64,000 nucleotides of DNA from Glandiceps talaboti (GCF_964340395.1 NC_135553.1:18538501-18602500); one strand, 5' to 3'. Shown: positions 43,033-54,798, numbered from the stretch's first letter. Notes: generated by a model from the sequence alone, not told the origin. Program-made: numbers and translations.

Positions 43033-43124
<92 letters not shown>
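42944..43124. repeat. Microsatellites (GAA)n and (TA)n
   Basis: A GAAGAA run of about 50 bp and, after a short break, about 90 bp of TA repeats next to the hairpin at 43129. Confidence 0.85.
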
Positions 43125-43128
<4 letters not shown>

Positions 43129-43130
<2 letters not shown>

Positions 43131-43226
43131 TAATCCCATGAAATCAATGTTACTTTTACGTCATAATGATCCGAGAATGACAAGGACTGTGACGTAAAAC
43201 TAACATTGATTTCATGGAATTATATA
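43129..43226. repeat. Inverted repeat with paired TGACGTAA motifs
   Basis: Arms of about 35 bp (CATGAAATCAATGTTACTTT at the left, complementary to AACATTGATTTCATG at the right) around a short loop. It directly follows a (TA)n tract of about 90 bp. It is probably a small foldback element. Confidence 0.45.
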
Positions 43227-45419
43227 TTTATCACATAACTAAGTATTCCCCCGTATTTTTCTAAAAATTTAAATCGTATTTTACGAATACTGCATCATTT
43301 CATCGAACTATATTCGAGTCTTCATGGCGTATTAAAAAATGGCGCCCGACGGCTATGCAAATTACATAATCGCGTGACCTGTCGCGAGGTCAAGCTTACC
43401 ATATACACGGTGTCGGTCATACTGTTCTATGGTTTCTCAACCAAAATTGTCGGTTATAACCTTGCGATGTTCATGTTATATCAAATTTAGTTTAAACGTA
43501 AGTAGAATTTGTCTGAATACGACTTTTGTTCCGTCATTTTAATCATATTTGTTCGGGTTGTGTAGGTTCGGAGATCTGAGCTTGACGAAAAATCGGAAGT
43601 AAACTTGCCGGCTGCTACATCGATAATCTACGTGGTTTGAAGATAGAATAAAATTTATCAAATAAAAATAAAAATCAAACTCATGCCATCCAAGGATATA
43701 TGTAACGTAATGTGTGCATTTACGTTTTGAAAGCACATAATTATTACGATAAACTTGATCGTAGCGTAGGATTGGCAGGAACTCTCGAACAGTACGGAGA
43801 AAAAATAGTTCGGTAGAACCATAGGGAGCTCGTCTTCCAACAGTGAATAAGTTGCAATAATAAACAAGTGATGTAGAATATACAATAAAATGAGATAAAA
43901 AATTAATACTAAGTATGGGTCCTTTTTTTGATAGATCGAGAATGTGTGACTTGATGAGTTAGATGGATTAAACGTGTGTACAAATAATGACGCATGTGTT
44001 AGCTATTTATAGAACACCGACATCATTCCACAGTTGATGATGGCATATGGCACGCGCTTCAACAACACTGTCACGTGTACACAAATATATAAAGTCGTAG
44101 GAAGTTATAATTCCTTGAAGATGTTGGTATGTCTGTTTTGTTGACTCAATTTGACCCATCTTTTGATTACCATTGCAGTGTCAAACGAGGGGCTTGACAC
44201 TGCAATGATGATTAAAGGATTTGTCCTGTAGATAATTCATGTAATTTCTACATATTTGTGTGTATGTAAATCTTTAGGTAAACTTCGACAGGATGTTAAT
44301 CACCAGAGTGTACGTCTGCTACGTACCTTTAATGTCAATCAACATATTAATTAAGGTGCATCCGCTATATATTGCAGTGAAAAAGATAAAATGCATGTTT
44401 GATAGACATAATCAAAATAACACCACAACAGCTCTTTGGAAATATGGACTTCCAACGCTTTCATCATGCCAATTAATATCTCATTCAGGACTATTAACAA
44501 AGTGGGTGCCAGGAGGCGTAAAATGCACTGTTGCATAACAAATATGGTATTGATAAAGTCAGCATATCTATATTTTAAACAGTTTGCTATGTTTACAGTG
44601 CTAGAATTTATTAGTCATTGAGGACATTTTACGTTCTAGGGAACGAGTTTGTCGGAAATTAATTCGCCCCCTTCTGGCACCACCATACGTAAAGTTAAAG
44701 AAGTATGTTACATCCCGTTTCAATGTTCCTAAGTTTGAGTTGAGCGAATTAATTTGCTCACCATATATCTACTCTAATAACGAATATGGGCAAATTATTC
44801 AATTGCGTAATAGCGTAATAATGTTTCCAGTAAAAAAATGAGAGGGAAATCTTTTGGAAAATAATAAAATAAATCAAAAGTAAGCTGAGAGCTCAAGACA
44901 GTCAAACGTCAATAGTCTAGGTAGGAAAGTTCACAAATATGTTGCATTTCATAGTGAATATTAAAGTAATAAGAAAACCATGCGACTCATAGGTAAAAAA
45001 ACCTTTAATTTAACTTATTTTATGAATTGTAAATATCAAAGGAAATTACACCCTAAACCCATTTATCTATGATATCACGATGTATTAATTACATTATGTA
45101 TTGATTTGTAAAACAATAAATACATTAAAATTGGAAAAATAGTATGGTGGAACCTATTAATCAAATTTTGGGCATTAAAAGTCATTCACTTGGAATGAAA
45201 AGCGGGAGCTTGTGGGACGTTGATAAATCGACTAAATAAAATTGCAATAAATTCAGTATGTCAGACGATTTTCAACTAAAGCATATAAGGAAGACACAGA
45301 TCAGAGAAATATCAGCATACTGCCAAAGCTTCCGACAACAGCGTACCCGATACATTACTTCACCAGTTCAGCAAGAAATTTCTTTACCGGTTCAAGAAAG
45401 ACGACAGCGAAAAGCTGAA

Positions 45420-48278
45420 ATGGCTTCAGCAGTGTTCGTCGTTATTGTCTGTCTTCTCAACTATCTTCAGCTCGCACCAGGAGCAGTATTTGAAAGAGAC
45501 GAGGTAATGATAGTCGACAAATAGTGTATTTACTACTTATAGTTAAGTATATGCCGATGGATGTCGATATGACATATATTTTGATAACGTTATGTTTGTA
45601 TCTTTTATGTACACATGAGGCTTAAAAGGCATGTCATATATAGACTGACTATGACCAGATAATTAATTATTTTCATTGCTCTTCCATATCTCGGATGCTT
45701 TAGGATTTTCCACAAGAACAACACTGCCGTTTAATTTTATCGATTACTCCCACCTGTCTTAGATTTCTTTCTTCATTCATTGACAAGTTGGGTATTTTTG
45801 TCTTAGTTTTAATTTTACTTAAATTGTTTGTTTGTTTGTTTGTTGAGAAGACTAGTATCCAGCATAAGCAGAATTTGATGCTAGGACTTGACACGTTCTG
45901 AACATTAATTTTGCCCCTTCTAATTCAAGTTCAAACATCGGGAAGTTTTAACTAAATGCTGGTTTATAAATAACACTGGGCTTGTCTTTCTTTCTTGAAG
46001 TTAAATTTAATTTTAGACCCAGAATTATTGGAGTTTTACCTGTAAAATGACTGTTTACGATCGTCTGATTATATTTTCCAGTCAAATGTCTTCAAAACAA
46101 CGACTATCAATGGCGTTAGAGAAGAGATCGATGTAACGATAGATGAGGACAAACAGGTTGAAATATTTCAGACTAACGCTGGTTTCGGCGCAACTCTCGT
46201 TAAAGACTTCCAAAAGGTGGGTTGACCGCTACACCTGTTTTTAGTAAACATTTGCTGTCATTTGGGACTATTCCGATCGGGTATTTACACTCGAGTTTCG
46301 ACAAAGGTTTCGTTTTTTTTGCTGTTGACGATAAAAAAATTTCATCGGCTTTCTTGAAGGGACTACAAAGTATGATACCAGGGGATGATGACACATGCTA
46401 CATCCGACCACTGACATTGAAGGACAATATGCAGCCTTCCGCATTGAAAGCTGCCCTTGAGAATAACGAGGTGAGTACTAGTCAATCAACGTAATGTAAT
46501 GGATATATTGTGAGGTATTATATTCAGATTTACAAATCAGTAAAATCAATATAATATTATGACAATGTATCTTGAATTTGGAAAACTGCTTGACATCGAA
46601 AACAAAAGGAGAAAGCCGCCAACGATACAATTCTGTCAAAGCTTTTGCTAACATATAAATACGAAAGATGATTATTAATGAGCAAGACAATTCGCTATCA
46701 GGCTAACATGCGGTTGCTACAATTAGTAATTATTTCCCAATATTGTTCTTCGTTCAACCAAGGAAAATACGAGTGACCTAAGGGGCTCTTGTCACCACGA
46801 GGCGCTAGACGGGTAGTGACATTGGGGAATAATATAAGCATACCATCGCCAGTAATATAAAAAAATCGGGGAAAGTAAGAGCAATTTTGAGCGGTTTGAC
46901 TCATATTTCGAACACAGCAGAACCAATGACGTAGACACACGTTGTCGTGACATAGACACGCTTTGTCGTGACGTAGAACTACCAGAGTATATATACCATA
47001 TTTTTTTGTTCAACTTGGCTCGTGCATGGTATAATAATGTTACTTGTCTCCAATTGTCTCTATCGTTTTAGAAATTCATAATTATGTAGGGTATTATCAT
47101 GTTAATGAAAAGTCGAATGCACACAACGGCGATGCATTTTCAGACAAACAATATGACAAGTTAAAATAACACTGATGGTGTGCAAACCTAATTATAGTTT
47201 TCATCCAACTTATTAAAGTTTTAATAAAATATGGCGGAATCCATGATATCTGCTTTGACATGTGGCTTATCATTACAGTTTAAGATATCAAAGTGATGCA
47301 TCCATGCAAATTGTTTTTTTTATAGAATAAAAGTATTCAACAACGTGTTTACCTTGTAACTCACAATGCGATAGTTCGGGTTGTATTTTTTTATGAAATT
47401 ATAAGGGTCTGTTAATTTCTGAAAATATAAAGTAACTGTCACGTTTTACATGTATAGTGAAACAATTTCATCCAAAAACAATAATATATCATCTCCGTAT
47501 AATATTTTAATATATTTATGAAATCAGTACATAATATCTTGGTTATGTTATTAAGCAAAAACGCACTTCTCTATATTGATGTGCAATACACAGTTTTAAC
47601 CTTATATACTGATCTTATATACAGAAACCTTTGGTGGACGGAGCAAGTCTTGAAGAGGGTTTCGCCTACAGCGCTGGAGAACCAATCAAAAATCCATCTG
47701 TGGTTGGTGAGGTTATTGCGGCTGCTTGTGAAGGAAAGAACTTACGATGGTTGACTCCTTCTGAAGATGGTGAGTTGTTATAGTAACACAATAATAATAA
47801 TAATAATAATGATGGCGATAGTACTGACGATGATGATTATAATGAAAGCGATGTTCGTTTTTCATATGTCACTTTCCAATACTTTGCTCAATGCACTTTA
47901 AGATTACCTCCCTGGCATGGACCAATAGCGGCACAATAACATTTTATGCCTCCTGAGGAACATGCAGCCCATTGCAACCTCTGTAAGCGTCTATCATTAA
48001 AGCATTCACATTACAACCTCTACCTACCCATGTCCCCAGCACGGGCATGTTTCAAATCTTATCGATTTAGTTTAGCCACTCAGAAACATGTGTGTATGTA
48101 TGTATGTATGTATGTATGTATGTATGTATGTATGTATGTATGTATGTATGTATGTATGTATGTATGTATGTATGTACGCAGGGATGTTATAATTTTCAAT
48201 ACTGAAACTAAGATAAATTCTCTCTTTCTAGAAGTGAAGACTGAATGTTGTTGGCTTTGTGCAGTCTGTTTCGGCTAG
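45420..48278 (+). CDS. BRICHOS-domain secreted peptide precursor, copy A
   Basis: Exons: 45420-45503 (ATG, signal peptide with hydrophobic core VFVVIVCLL), 46082-46216 or -46220, exon 3 ending at 46470 (start uncertain, 46307 or nearby), 47625-47769, and last exon 48232-48278 (TAG). The middle exons form a BRICHOS domain: EEIDVTIDEDKQVEIF, VKDFQK, the hallmark TCYIRPL and the second cysteine in ACEGKNLRWL. BRICHOS acts as a chaperone-like propeptide in secreted or membrane precursors; in polychaetes such as Arenicola it precedes antimicrobial peptides. Here the last exon adds a short peptide with CCWLCAVCFG after a basic residue (VK), ending in glycine that could be amidated. A second last exon lies at 48793. 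Oddity: the base pair aligned with copy B's exon 3 acceptor is TG, not AG. A frame-compatible alternative acceptor is AAAG ending at 46306, using a donor at 46221 rather than 46217. Peptide activity is inferred only. Confidence 0.72.
46761..47041. repeat. Dispersed repeat, copy 2, in intron 3 of BRICHOS copy A
   Basis: Same family as 39944-40265 (shared GACTCATATTTCGAACACAG, TGACGTAG repeats and a CATGGTATAATAA-like end). The right arm of the hairpin is truncated. Copy B's intron 3 lacks it, so it inserted into copy A after duplication or was lost from B. Confidence 0.55.
48091..48177. repeat. Microsatellite (GTAT)n before the first peptide exon of copy A
   Basis: About 85 bp of GTAT units in intron 4, ending just before the GCAGGGATGTTATAATTTTC block that leads into the last exon. 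Confidence 0.9.
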
Positions 48279-48470
48279 ATACACTTGTGTATTGTTAGTT
48301 CTAGTAGTCTGCCAAATTTAGTTGCTAGATAGTTTTAGGATTTCTATTAAAAGGTGTCACTGATTTTATTTTCCTGTCTTGAAAGAAGTATATCTTCTCT
48401 CGTCCATCCGTCCATCCATCAATCCCTCCCTCCATCCATCTATCTATCCACCCATCCATCCAGTACAGTG

Positions 48471-48476
48471 AATAAA
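48471..48476 (+). terminator. Polyadenylation signal after first last exon of copy A
   Basis: AATAAA about 190 nt after the TAG at 48276-48278 and upstream of the second (GTAT)n tract. It would allow the first last exon to end a transcript independently of the second. Confidence 0.35.
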
Positions 48477-48494
48477 ATAACTAACTAACTAACT

Positions 48495-48603
48495 ATGTAT
48501 GTATGTATGTATGTATGTATGTATGTATGTATGTATGTATGCATGTATGTATGTATGTATGTATGTATGTATGTATGTATGTATGTATGTATGTATGTAT
48601 GTA

Positions 48604-48655
<52 letters not shown>

Positions 48656-48740
48656 TATGTATGTATGTATGTATGTATGTATGTATGTATGTATGTATGT
48701 ATGTATGTATGTATGTATGTATGTATGTACGTACGTACGC
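48495..48740. repeat. Microsatellite (GTAT)n before the second peptide exon of copy A
   Basis: About 245 bp, (GTAT)n-(GT)n-(GC/GT)n-(GTAT)n. It ends in the same GCAGGGATGTTATAATTTTC block as the first tract. Confidence 0.9.
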
Positions 48741-48792
48741 AGGGATGTTATAATTTTCAATACTAAAACTAAGATAAATTCTCTCTTTCTAG

Positions 48793-48839
48793 AAGTGAAG
48801 ACTGGATGTTGTTGGGTTTGCTTAATCTGTATCGGCTAG
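48793..48839 (+). CDS. Second alternative last exon of BRICHOS copy A
   Basis: An almost identical copy of the 48232-48278 exon and its flanks. The acceptor TTTCTAG precedes 47 nt (two bases completing a split codon, 14 codons and TAG), encoding VKTGCCWVCLICIG. It joins exon 4 (ending 47769, phase 1) in frame, exactly as the first last exon does. The cysteine pattern is kept while residues between cysteines change, so this looks like a functional alternative cassette rather than decayed debris. An AATAAA follows at 48966. Whether it is used, alone or alternatively, cannot be seen from the DNA. Confidence 0.6.
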
Positions 48840-48965
48840 ATACACTTGTGTATTGTTAGTTCTAGTATTCACGAATTTTAACTTTAAGACTACGGTTTGC
48901 ATGCATCGAATTCACTTGGTGAAGGTTTTGCTGACATTTTAACAATGTAGATGTATGACCAGTTG

Positions 48966-48971
48966 AATAAA
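48966..48971 (+). terminator. Polyadenylation signal after second last exon of copy A
   Basis: AATAAA about 130 nt after the TAG at 48837-48839; the likely 3' end for transcripts that use the second peptide exon. Confidence 0.4.
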
Positions 48972-49255
48972 CAGACTACAAATAATTTTTATCCCTTTGT
49001 ATAATTTTGTATTTACAAATAAGGGTATATTGTACTCTTATTGTACTCCAGTATTGCTTGCAATGTAAGTCAATGGAGAACGTGCGAACGCAAGCTGTAC
49101 AACCACAGTCCGCAAACCCGTACCCATATCTGGTCCGTAAAGAATAATCATTTCAACATGTTTTGTCAGATAGTGCAAATGTTTCTGTTAGAAAGTAATC
49201 CTATTATTTTGAGAGTAAAGGAGTTTATTTTGGTTGTTGTGGTTACGTTGCCTCT

Positions 49256-49274
49256 GTGTCTGTCTGTCTGTCTA

Positions 49275-49335
<61 letters not shown>

Positions 49336-49375
49336 GTCTGTCTGTCTGTCTGTGTCTGTCTGTCTGTCTGACTGA
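49256..49375. repeat. Microsatellite (CTGT)n
   Basis: About 120 bp of CTGT units with a few GTGT breaks. Confidence 0.9.
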
Positions 49376-49609
49376 CTCATGATTGACTGATTGTGTGTCA
49401 TAATTTCTTAAAACGGATGGCTCAATTCAAACGAGATTTGGTACAAGATCAGTGCATAACAATTACCGTAATTAGCATAAACAAAATTCGGTCAGTTTTT
49501 CTAGCTGTTCCCACATCAGAATGGTGTCGTCCACATACGACACTAGACCGTTTGTGGCGCTCTTTACATAAGGAGGATCATGCGCCATGTGATATCTATC
49601 TGTTCTGTA

Positions 49610-50565
49610 CGGTTCTAGGACAAACGCCCCCCCCCCCCCCCCGACAAACGCCCCCGGACAAATGCCCCCGGACAAACGCCCCCGTAGGACAAATGCCCCC
49701 CGGACAAATGCCCCCGGTAGGACTGTTGTTGCCTACGAATAGAGATAAAAAATATCTAGATTTTGGGAAGTACACTTAAAATGTTTTTTTATCACATTTA
49801 TTGTATAACGGATGAATAGATGTTCAAAAAATGTTGAATTCGACCAAAATAGGGCATGATTTGATTTTATCACATTTATTGTATTATTACCAAAAGCGTG
49901 CTTATAAAGCTTATATTAGGCGTGCTAATAAAGCCGCTAATGTGACCAAGAAAGGCGCATTTGGGGAGGCTTACTTAATATAAAATACGCTCTTTATCAC
50001 TTGTAAATTGTATTATTGATGAATGGACCGAAGCTACTTATGTTAAAAATAACTCAAACACAGTCACTGTTATATACACATACACACTTTATTTCGGGCA
50101 TTAGACTGAAATTGTGATGACAGTGAGCACATGTGGGTTTAGGTTAGGATGGATATTGTTGAGCTGTTGTAGAAGATGTCGATAAGTTTCACCTTGTTTG
50201 TTCGGCAGTAAGGCATACACGCATGGTATAACATCCATCACACCCATCTTGGTCTTTTCATTCATAAAACAATAGAAGGTAATAAAACCATATTTAAGTA
50301 CACTGCTCGAAATCACACCCTTCTTGATCTTTTCATTCGTAATACAATAGAAGTGATAAAAACCATTATTTTAAGTACACCGCCTGAAATCAAGTCTTTC
50401 AATCGCACTATACATGTAGTAAAAATGCTAAGAAACTAAAAAACATGACTTTCTTGGGTGGGTTGTGAGCCATAGTCCTACCGTGGGCATTTGTCCAGGG
50501 GGCATTTGTCCTACGGGGGCATTTGTCCGGGGGCGTTTGTCCGGGGGGCGTTTGTCCTGTTACCG
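49610..50565. mobile_element. Non-autonomous Mutator-like (MULE) element remnant
   Basis: A 956-bp element bounded by terminal inverted repeats (CGGTTCTAGGACAAACGCCCC at the left, CGGTAACAGGACAAACGCCCC read inward from the right). TTCTGTA is repeated exactly on both sides (49603-49609 and 50566-50572), as a target-site duplication. Each end carries several copies of a GGACAAAYGCCCCC unit, inverted relative to the other end. Inside, a minus-strand fragment (50101-50316) reads like a MULE transposase core: DVIPCVYALLPNKQGETYRH. The following catalytic region is not preserved. A roughly 78-bp tandem duplication lies at about 50240-50395. The transposase family assignment rests on that motif; MULE target duplications are usually 8-11 bp, so 7 is slightly short. 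Confidence 0.65.
50101..50316 (-). pseudogene. Decayed MULE-type transposase fragment
   Basis: About 71 codons, lacking a proper start, with the family-like string PCVYALLPNKQGETYRHLL followed by QLNNIHPNLNPHV. Known MULE and FLYWCH-type transposases have a similar 'P-x-VYALLP-x-K-x2-x-TY' block followed by a DFE catalytic motif, which is missing here before the stop. It lies inside the element with inverted termini and cannot encode a complete enzyme. Confidence 0.5.
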
Positions 50566-51304
50566 TTCTGTACATGTATGCCACGTCCACTGGTTCCACC
50601 ACAGGGGCTTGAAATTGGCAATATTTGTTTACAAATAGTTGTCTTTTGTTGATTGTTTTCTTTAAAAATATTGTTTTGCTCTTTAAAAGCACCCTTTTTC
50701 CCTACAAGGTGCCATGTAATGAAGTGTTGATTTGAAAATCTGTTTTTTTTTTCAAAATCAATTTTAACTTGTTTTTTTTTGTTCTTTCGAGGTCCTCAAG
50801 TGAAGTCACTCGAAATTGGAACAATTATTCATCTTTATTTATACTGTGTATCCATCAACGTAATGATAAATGACACTGCAATTGCTCTCGGTATTTTGTT
50901 GTTGTATTTCTCTCGTTTATGAGGACCAGGTGCATTATTTCTACAGAATGTTAATTTTCCAGTGAAAATTCTACCCAGAATCAAAGTAAAGACAGTAAGG
51001 TTCTGGTGCAAAGCAAATCAGGGATATGCTGTATGGAGAAAAGGATACGAACGAAATGCAATTATCTAAGACAGAAATTGAAAGAAAAGAAAAATTGACA
51101 TATGCCACGTCTAAATAAAGTTATTACAGTATATGACCTTAAACAATACCATCATTTTGCTTGGCAATTACATGTAATTGACGACTCGAAAGATAGTGAG
51201 GTCATATCATTCCACCAAATTATGTTTAATAGATACGTTTACGCACTTTATCCGAAAGCATTGTACACTCTTTCTAAAAGCTATATACAAGTAGTACACT
51301 AATC

Positions 51305-51440
51305 TTGCTGCTAGACCCTTTGGCTTTTCTGGTCACTGTCAAGGCGACCAAAGGTCGCTAGTGAGGGCGATTGTGTGCCACCTTCAGAAACCTTCAGAGT
51401 GTTGAGAAGAAAACCTGAGGTCTAGCAGCTAGACTAGTAG
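51305..51440. repeat. Imperfect inverted repeat
   Basis: TGCTGCTAGACC at 51307 and GGTCTAGCAGCTAG near 51419 are reverse complements of each other and bound a roughly 100-bp loop with shorter GGTCGC/GCGACC matches. Possibly a small foldback element; weak. Confidence 0.25.
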
Positions 51441-52199
51441 TACACGTGGGTAGAAGTTGAAGCGATAACCACAGGTAAATGAATGTACAATAAAAGTGTT
51501 CACTATGAGATTGAAAGGCTTGTTTCGGCCCCAGTTATTGACTAGATTCCTTTTAATGAGAATAATGATATGCCATTGGTAACAAAGTATTTTCAAAATT
51601 TCTATCTGTCAATAACGCTTTCTTTGAAGACAAATGGCAAACAATGTAAGTCGAGGAATATGGCATTAAACGACACGCATAAAAAGGAAATATTTCAGGA
51701 GATATACTGTTATTAAATTTCAAAAGTAGTATATAGTATCAATGTGTTCGATTTCATCTAAACACTTTTTGTTAGGTTCCTTTGAATTTAAATACAGTCT
51801 TTGGATGCTTCATCAGTCTAAGTTGGCGTAGATCATCTGAGCACCACACATCCAACACAATTACAATAAGTTTAAAACTTTAATGGGTAATCCTATTTGG
51901 GTATCTTGCTCACTCTATGTAATTTGTGGTCTGAATGGGACGAATAATTTACTTAGGATTTACACCAGATTAAACCTTAGGAGTTTTTATTTACCTTGTA
52001 CATATTTCAGCAGTAATGGATACATGAGGTCAGATATAAGAACGGTCTCCTGAAATGACCACTTCACGTGAACTTGTCCGACTAAGACCCTAAACCCACA
52101 CTGACGTGACACGTTTGTGGAAGGTCGAGGGAAAACACTTGTTGTTCTAAAGAACCGATACCTTCATCTCTTCATACAGGCCGTTAGCCCATCACGAGG

Positions 52200-52214
52200 G
52201 TGTGTGTATGTGTG

Positions 52215-52262
<48 letters not shown>

Positions 52263-52354
52263 CGCGCCTGCCTGCCTGCCTGCCTGCCTGCCTGCATGCA
52301 TGCATGCATGTATGCATGTATGTATGTATGTATGTATGTATGTATGTATGTATG

Positions 52355-52384
<30 letters not shown>
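52200..52384. repeat. Microsatellite (GT)n-(CTGC)n-(CATG)n-(GTAT)n
   Basis: Compound tract whose unit changes stepwise by single substitutions, consistent with growth from mutated units. Confidence 0.9.
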
Positions 52385-52386
<2 letters not shown>

Positions 52387-53884
52387 CAAATATTATCATG
52401 TTTTTGACTAGTTTGTTTATTGTGACAATTGCACCTAAATAAATGAAATACCATCTATATATAGTCCTTTATAGGGACAATCTTGAATATAATTAGACCA
52501 TTGAATGTAATTAGTCAGTGAATGAACCCAAATTATGATTCACCACATTACTTGTAATGAATTTGTATGTACAGAATTTGAATTACGGCAACTTCATGGC
52601 AATCGCAAATGTAACATTAATATAATATCATTGTCTTATTCGCCTGGCGTTGTCTTTCCTGTTCAGCCTTTCACCTGTATTCCAAATAAGTTTTTGACTT
52701 TATACTGGAATAATATATCTAGGGAACAAGCAGTATTAGGGAGGGGGTTAACTGAGGACAAAGATGGGGGGGGGGTGTATGATGAAAAAAGTCATGAGCT
52801 CATTAGGGGCTGTGAATTTTGTTTGATTGAAGGATTTTATGTATATGATAATGATCTAATACTAGTATATATTTGTACATGGGTACGTACATGACATGCC
52901 TTGTCTTCACTCTGACCCAATTCCATTGGTGGGGGCTAATACAATAAGATCTTTGATTTTGCACCATCAATAGCCTGGTATACGACAATATTGGGATTTT
53001 ATACACATCACTTTAACACTGTTTACTGCTGGTACTTAAGTAGAACAATCCCTTTATTTATCACCATACCTCAGATCGAAGCCATCAGTGCTGCGCATAT
53101 TCACATTTTCTAACAATGGTGTCCTCCCGCGATCAAAAACCCATCTCATTGTGATCACAGAGTTTAAGTTTCATGGCATCATATTCGCCATTTTCGGGGT
53201 AGATAATGATCATTTTGCCGCATGGCAACAAAGACGTGCGCATTGCTCGATGCACTTCCCCTCCTGGACTAAGTCATAGATAAGCTTTCCAATACCAAGT
53301 CCTGGTATCTTTATGGCATAATGCAAGACTGGTTGTGAGGGGCTTGACAGTGCAATGATAAGTACAGGTTTTGTCCCGTAGATAATCCATGTAATTTCTA
53401 CTTATTCGTGTGTATGTAAATTGTTAGGTAAACTTTGACATGATGTTAATCACCAGAGTGCATGTCTACTACGTGTACCTTATAAGTCGACACATTTTGC
53501 AAAGATGTATTCTCTACACATTGTATTGAAAAGTTAAAATGTATATTTTGATAGATATTATCAAAACGAGAATACGATAACTCTTTGGAAATAGGAACTT
53601 TCAACATTATCATGCCAATTAATATCTCATTCAGGACTATTCAGGACTATTAACAAAGTGGGCTGACAGGAGGCGTAAAATGCACTGTTGCATAACAAAT
53701 ATGATATTGATAAAGTCAGCATATCTATATTTTAAATAGCTTGCTCTCTTTACAGTACTAGAATTTACTAGTCATTAAGGACATTTTACCTTCTAGTGAA
53801 CGAATTTGTAAGAAATTGTTGGCTCACCATCATGCGAAAAGTTAAAGAAGTATATCAAAGTTTGAGTTGTGCGAACTAATTCAC

Positions 53885-54135
53885 TATACGAAAAGTCATA
53901 TTTGACCATGTCTTTCCCACGGGGTAAATCTTGAGCAGAGGATGTGTAAATGTGGTGAATATGAGACGAAGTTCACATTTGACTTAATTTACCCCCGGTG
54001 ATCTCTCCCCTGGGGGTTGTAGACGGTCAAAAGTGGTACTGCGTCTCGTACTACCCATGGACAGAGATGGTAGTTAGGTGGGTCACAGGTAGGGTAAAGG
54101 TTGGCTAAAGGTGGGTAAATTGGACTTTTCGTGTA
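53885..54135. mobile_element. MITE-like insertion in copy B of the duplication
   Basis: About 250 bp bounded by inverted TATACGAAAAGTC and GACTTTTCGTGTA. Copy A continues without it (near 44741-44760), so the empty site is visible and the insertion followed the duplication, or copy A lost it. It carries a stretch rich in GGGTAAA-like units and no gene. Confidence 0.5.
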
Positions 54136-54621
54136 ATGATTTGCTCAGCATATAACCTTAATAACGAATATGGGCAAATGATTCGATGTCGTCATAATGT
54201 TTACAATCCAAAATATGATATTGAAATCCTTTGAAAATAATTTCACCAAAAGTAACCTAAGAGCTTAGACATTCACATGTCAGTGATAAAGTCTAGATAT
54301 CGGAAAGTTGACAAATATGTTACATTTCATAGTGAAGTTTAAAATAATAAGAAAATCATTAGACTCCTTCTGAAATAATTTGAACACGGTGTTATAAATT
54401 GGAAATTAAATTTCATCCTAAACCGATTTAACTACGATATCGCTATCATTAATCACTTCATGCTATTTATTTTAAACCAATGAAAATAATTACAGTGAAA
54501 TTAGAAATTTATTATGTTGGTTTGTAAAACCTATTAATCAAATTTCGGGTACTAAAATCATTCAGGTGGAACGGAAAACGGGATATCATGTGACAGGATA
54601 AAATCGATTGCTTGAAATTGT

Positions 54622-54627
54622 TATAAA
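54622..54627 (+). promoter_or_regulatory. Possible TATA box of BRICHOS copy B
   Basis: TATAAA about 175 nt upstream of the start codon. The aligned stretch in copy A (near 45246) reads AATAAA, so the element is not strictly conserved. Weak evidence. Confidence 0.25.
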
Positions 54628-54798
54628 TTTTATATGTCAAACGAGTTTTAACTAAAACATATAAGGAGGAGGCAAATCTAATAAACACCAGAATACCCAA
54701 AGCTACCGACAACAGTGTGCCGACATATCACTTTGCCAGTCCAGCAAGATATCGCTACTTCGGTTCAGACTTGTTGAAAGATAGAACATATAGTTGAA

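Larger units (their letters stand above)
38799..44186. other. Unassigned DNA between the UPA-death gene and BRICHOS copy A
   Basis: Holds a hairpin repeat, an A-rich (AATAA)n run near 40780, (GAA)n/(TA)n tracts and a small hairpin. No supported exon. Confidence 0.4.
44187..48407 (+). repeat. Segmental duplication, copy A
   Basis: Direct duplicate of 53337-57187. The copies align from GAGGGGCTTGACA at the left, through promoter and exons, to a shared block of about 100 bp at the right (48307-48407 against about 57085-57187, beginning CTGCCAAATTTAGTTGC). In copy A the shared right-hand block lies between the two last exons. Copy A intron 3 carries a dispersed repeat that copy B lacks. Confidence 0.7.
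50566..53336. other. Unassigned DNA between the duplicated blocks
   Basis: Beyond the MULE element there is one microsatellite and one imperfect inverted repeat. A 119-codon open frame at 52535-52894 has no recognisable motif and was not called. Confidence 0.4.

Noticed and set aside
46222-46494. Open frame reading through the copy A exon 3 region, starting upstream of it
   Set aside because: Only the part from the exon 3 core to 46470 aligns with copy B; the upstream part is separated from exon 2 by a stop and the tail is intron.
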